Source: Clostridia bacterium (GTDB lineage: Bacteria > Bacillota > Clostridia > Oscillospirales > Acutalibacteraceae). Taken from it: a stretch of 5,280 nucleotides of DNA. The stretch spans positions 1-5,280 of the forward strand of contig JAFTCS010000238.1 in the NCBI GenBank assembly GCA_017454565.1, read 5' to 3'. The notes under the pieces were generated by a model, which made no database searches, was not told where the DNA came from, and saw nothing but the letters and a program-made list of their open reading frames with translations. This document shows positions 4,921 through 5,280 of the stretch, in pieces. Numbering within the stretch: position 1 is the stretch's first letter; every line of letters starts with the position of its first letter. The position numbers were made by a program, and so were the translations under genes.

Positions 4921-5280
4921 ATGTCAGTTGAAAAAAGAAAAGCCAGGTCTCTTTTTATGAGACTGGTGGTAAAAAAAGTGAGGTCAATGTTCGAAAATTT
5001 CTCTTTCGGCGGAGATATGGATAATTTCAACTGGGATGACCTTAGGTTGAATATGGAAGAAAGTGATCAGAAACGCCGCAAAAGATCCGGTACAGTTACA
5101 AAAAGGAAAGAGATAGCCGGTGTGTCCGTAGATGTGACCGCAGCCGTTGGCTCTGCAAACGATGATGTAATAATCTATCTTCACGGTGGGGCGTTTGTGC
5201 TCGGCATAGCTTCATATCAGAGGATGTACGCCGAGTTTCTTGCCGCAAAGACCTGCGAGCCGGTTATTATGGTGGATTAC
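4921..5280 (+). CDS. Alpha/beta-hydrolase, hormone-sensitive-lipase-type esterase (3' end missing)
   Basis: The ATG at 4921 is preceded by GGAG (4910-4913) at seven bases, and the frame stays open for 120 codons to the window edge. Residues 1-60 are charged and Lys/Arg-rich (MSVEKRKARS at the start, DQKRRKRS at 49-56) without a signal peptide, so the enzyme is probably cytoplasmic. Residues 83-95, VIIYLHGGAFVLG, match the oxyanion-hole motif HGG(G/A) of the HSL/acetyl-esterase family (His88-Gly89-Gly90-Ala91), and PVIMVDY (114-120) matches the following core strand (usually V.VDYRL). The GxSxG nucleophile and the Asp/His triad members would lie downstream and cannot be checked. It should hydrolyse short acyl esters, perhaps acetylated sugars, though the substrate is not shown. 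The 71-base gap after the beta-helix gene has no clear terminator or promoter, so partial co-transcription with that gene is possible. Confidence 0.85.
   Translation, partial: MSVEKRKARSLFMRLVVKKVRSMFENFSFGGDMDNFNWDDLRLNMEESDQKRRKRSGTVTKRKEIAGVSVDVTAAVGSANDDVIIYLHGGAFVLGIASYQRMYAEFLAAKTCEPVIMVDY

Noticed and set aside
1..5280. Whole-genome code change with UGA=Gly (Gracilibacteria/SR1 code)
   Set aside because: The dehydrogenase ends at UGA exactly where the family ends, and reading on would run out of frame through the phosphatase. The gene content and composition look like a Gram-positive anaerobe.

Overview
The window looks like a chromosomal segment of a Gram-positive, gut- or rumen-type anaerobe of the Ruminococcus / Oscillospiraceae kind. 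This is an inference from the mid-range base composition, strong GGAGG ribosome binding sites, a textbook sigma-A promoter, and a secreted beta-helix protein ending in bacterial Ig-like (Big2) repeats. No marker gene fixes the taxon. All genes are on the + strand.

Layout. (1) Positions 1-592 hold the 3' part of a gene for a protein with a Pro/Gln/Tyr-rich tandem repeat (24 residues, 72 bp per unit) followed by an EF-Tu domain-2-like beta-barrel. Its frame meets TGA at 590-592, yet the barrel continues in the same frame for 15 codons to a second TGA at 638-640. (2) Positions 714-2404 are a tight two-gene operon: an NAD(P)-dependent glycerol-1-phosphate dehydrogenase-like enzyme (AraM/EgsA family) and a HAD phosphatase whose start overlaps the dehydrogenase stop by one base. 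The operon closes with a strong intrinsic terminator at 2409-2457. (3) Positions 2529-2695 are a regulatory region: a perfect TTGACA-N17-TATAAT promoter, a leader of about 125 nt with two GC-rich hairpins whose arms are interchangeable, and a GGAGG site that selects the ATG at 2696. (4) Positions 2696-4849 encode an exported right-handed beta-helix protein with three C-terminal Big2 domains. An in-frame TGA at 4379-4381 interrupts it exactly at the conserved Gly of the second Big2 domain. (5) Positions 4921-5280 are the 5' part of an HSL-type alpha/beta-hydrolase (esterase) gene that runs off the window.

The most notable observation is that two of the five genes carry an in-frame TGA beyond which the same protein domain clearly continues. 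At the second site, both sister domains have Gly at the aligned position. TGA also serves as an ordinary stop here: the dehydrogenase gene ends in tandem TGA TGA. A wholesale UGA=Gly code is therefore not supported. The remaining explanations are two nonsense mutations, base-call errors in a draft assembly, or natural UGA readthrough giving short and long protein forms. The sequence alone cannot choose among them.

The dehydrogenase and phosphatase probably act on the same small phosphorylated metabolite, with G1P/DHAP chemistry the best guess. The beta-helix protein is a separate, strongly transcribed unit and probably acts on, or binds, extracellular polysaccharide or the cell surface.
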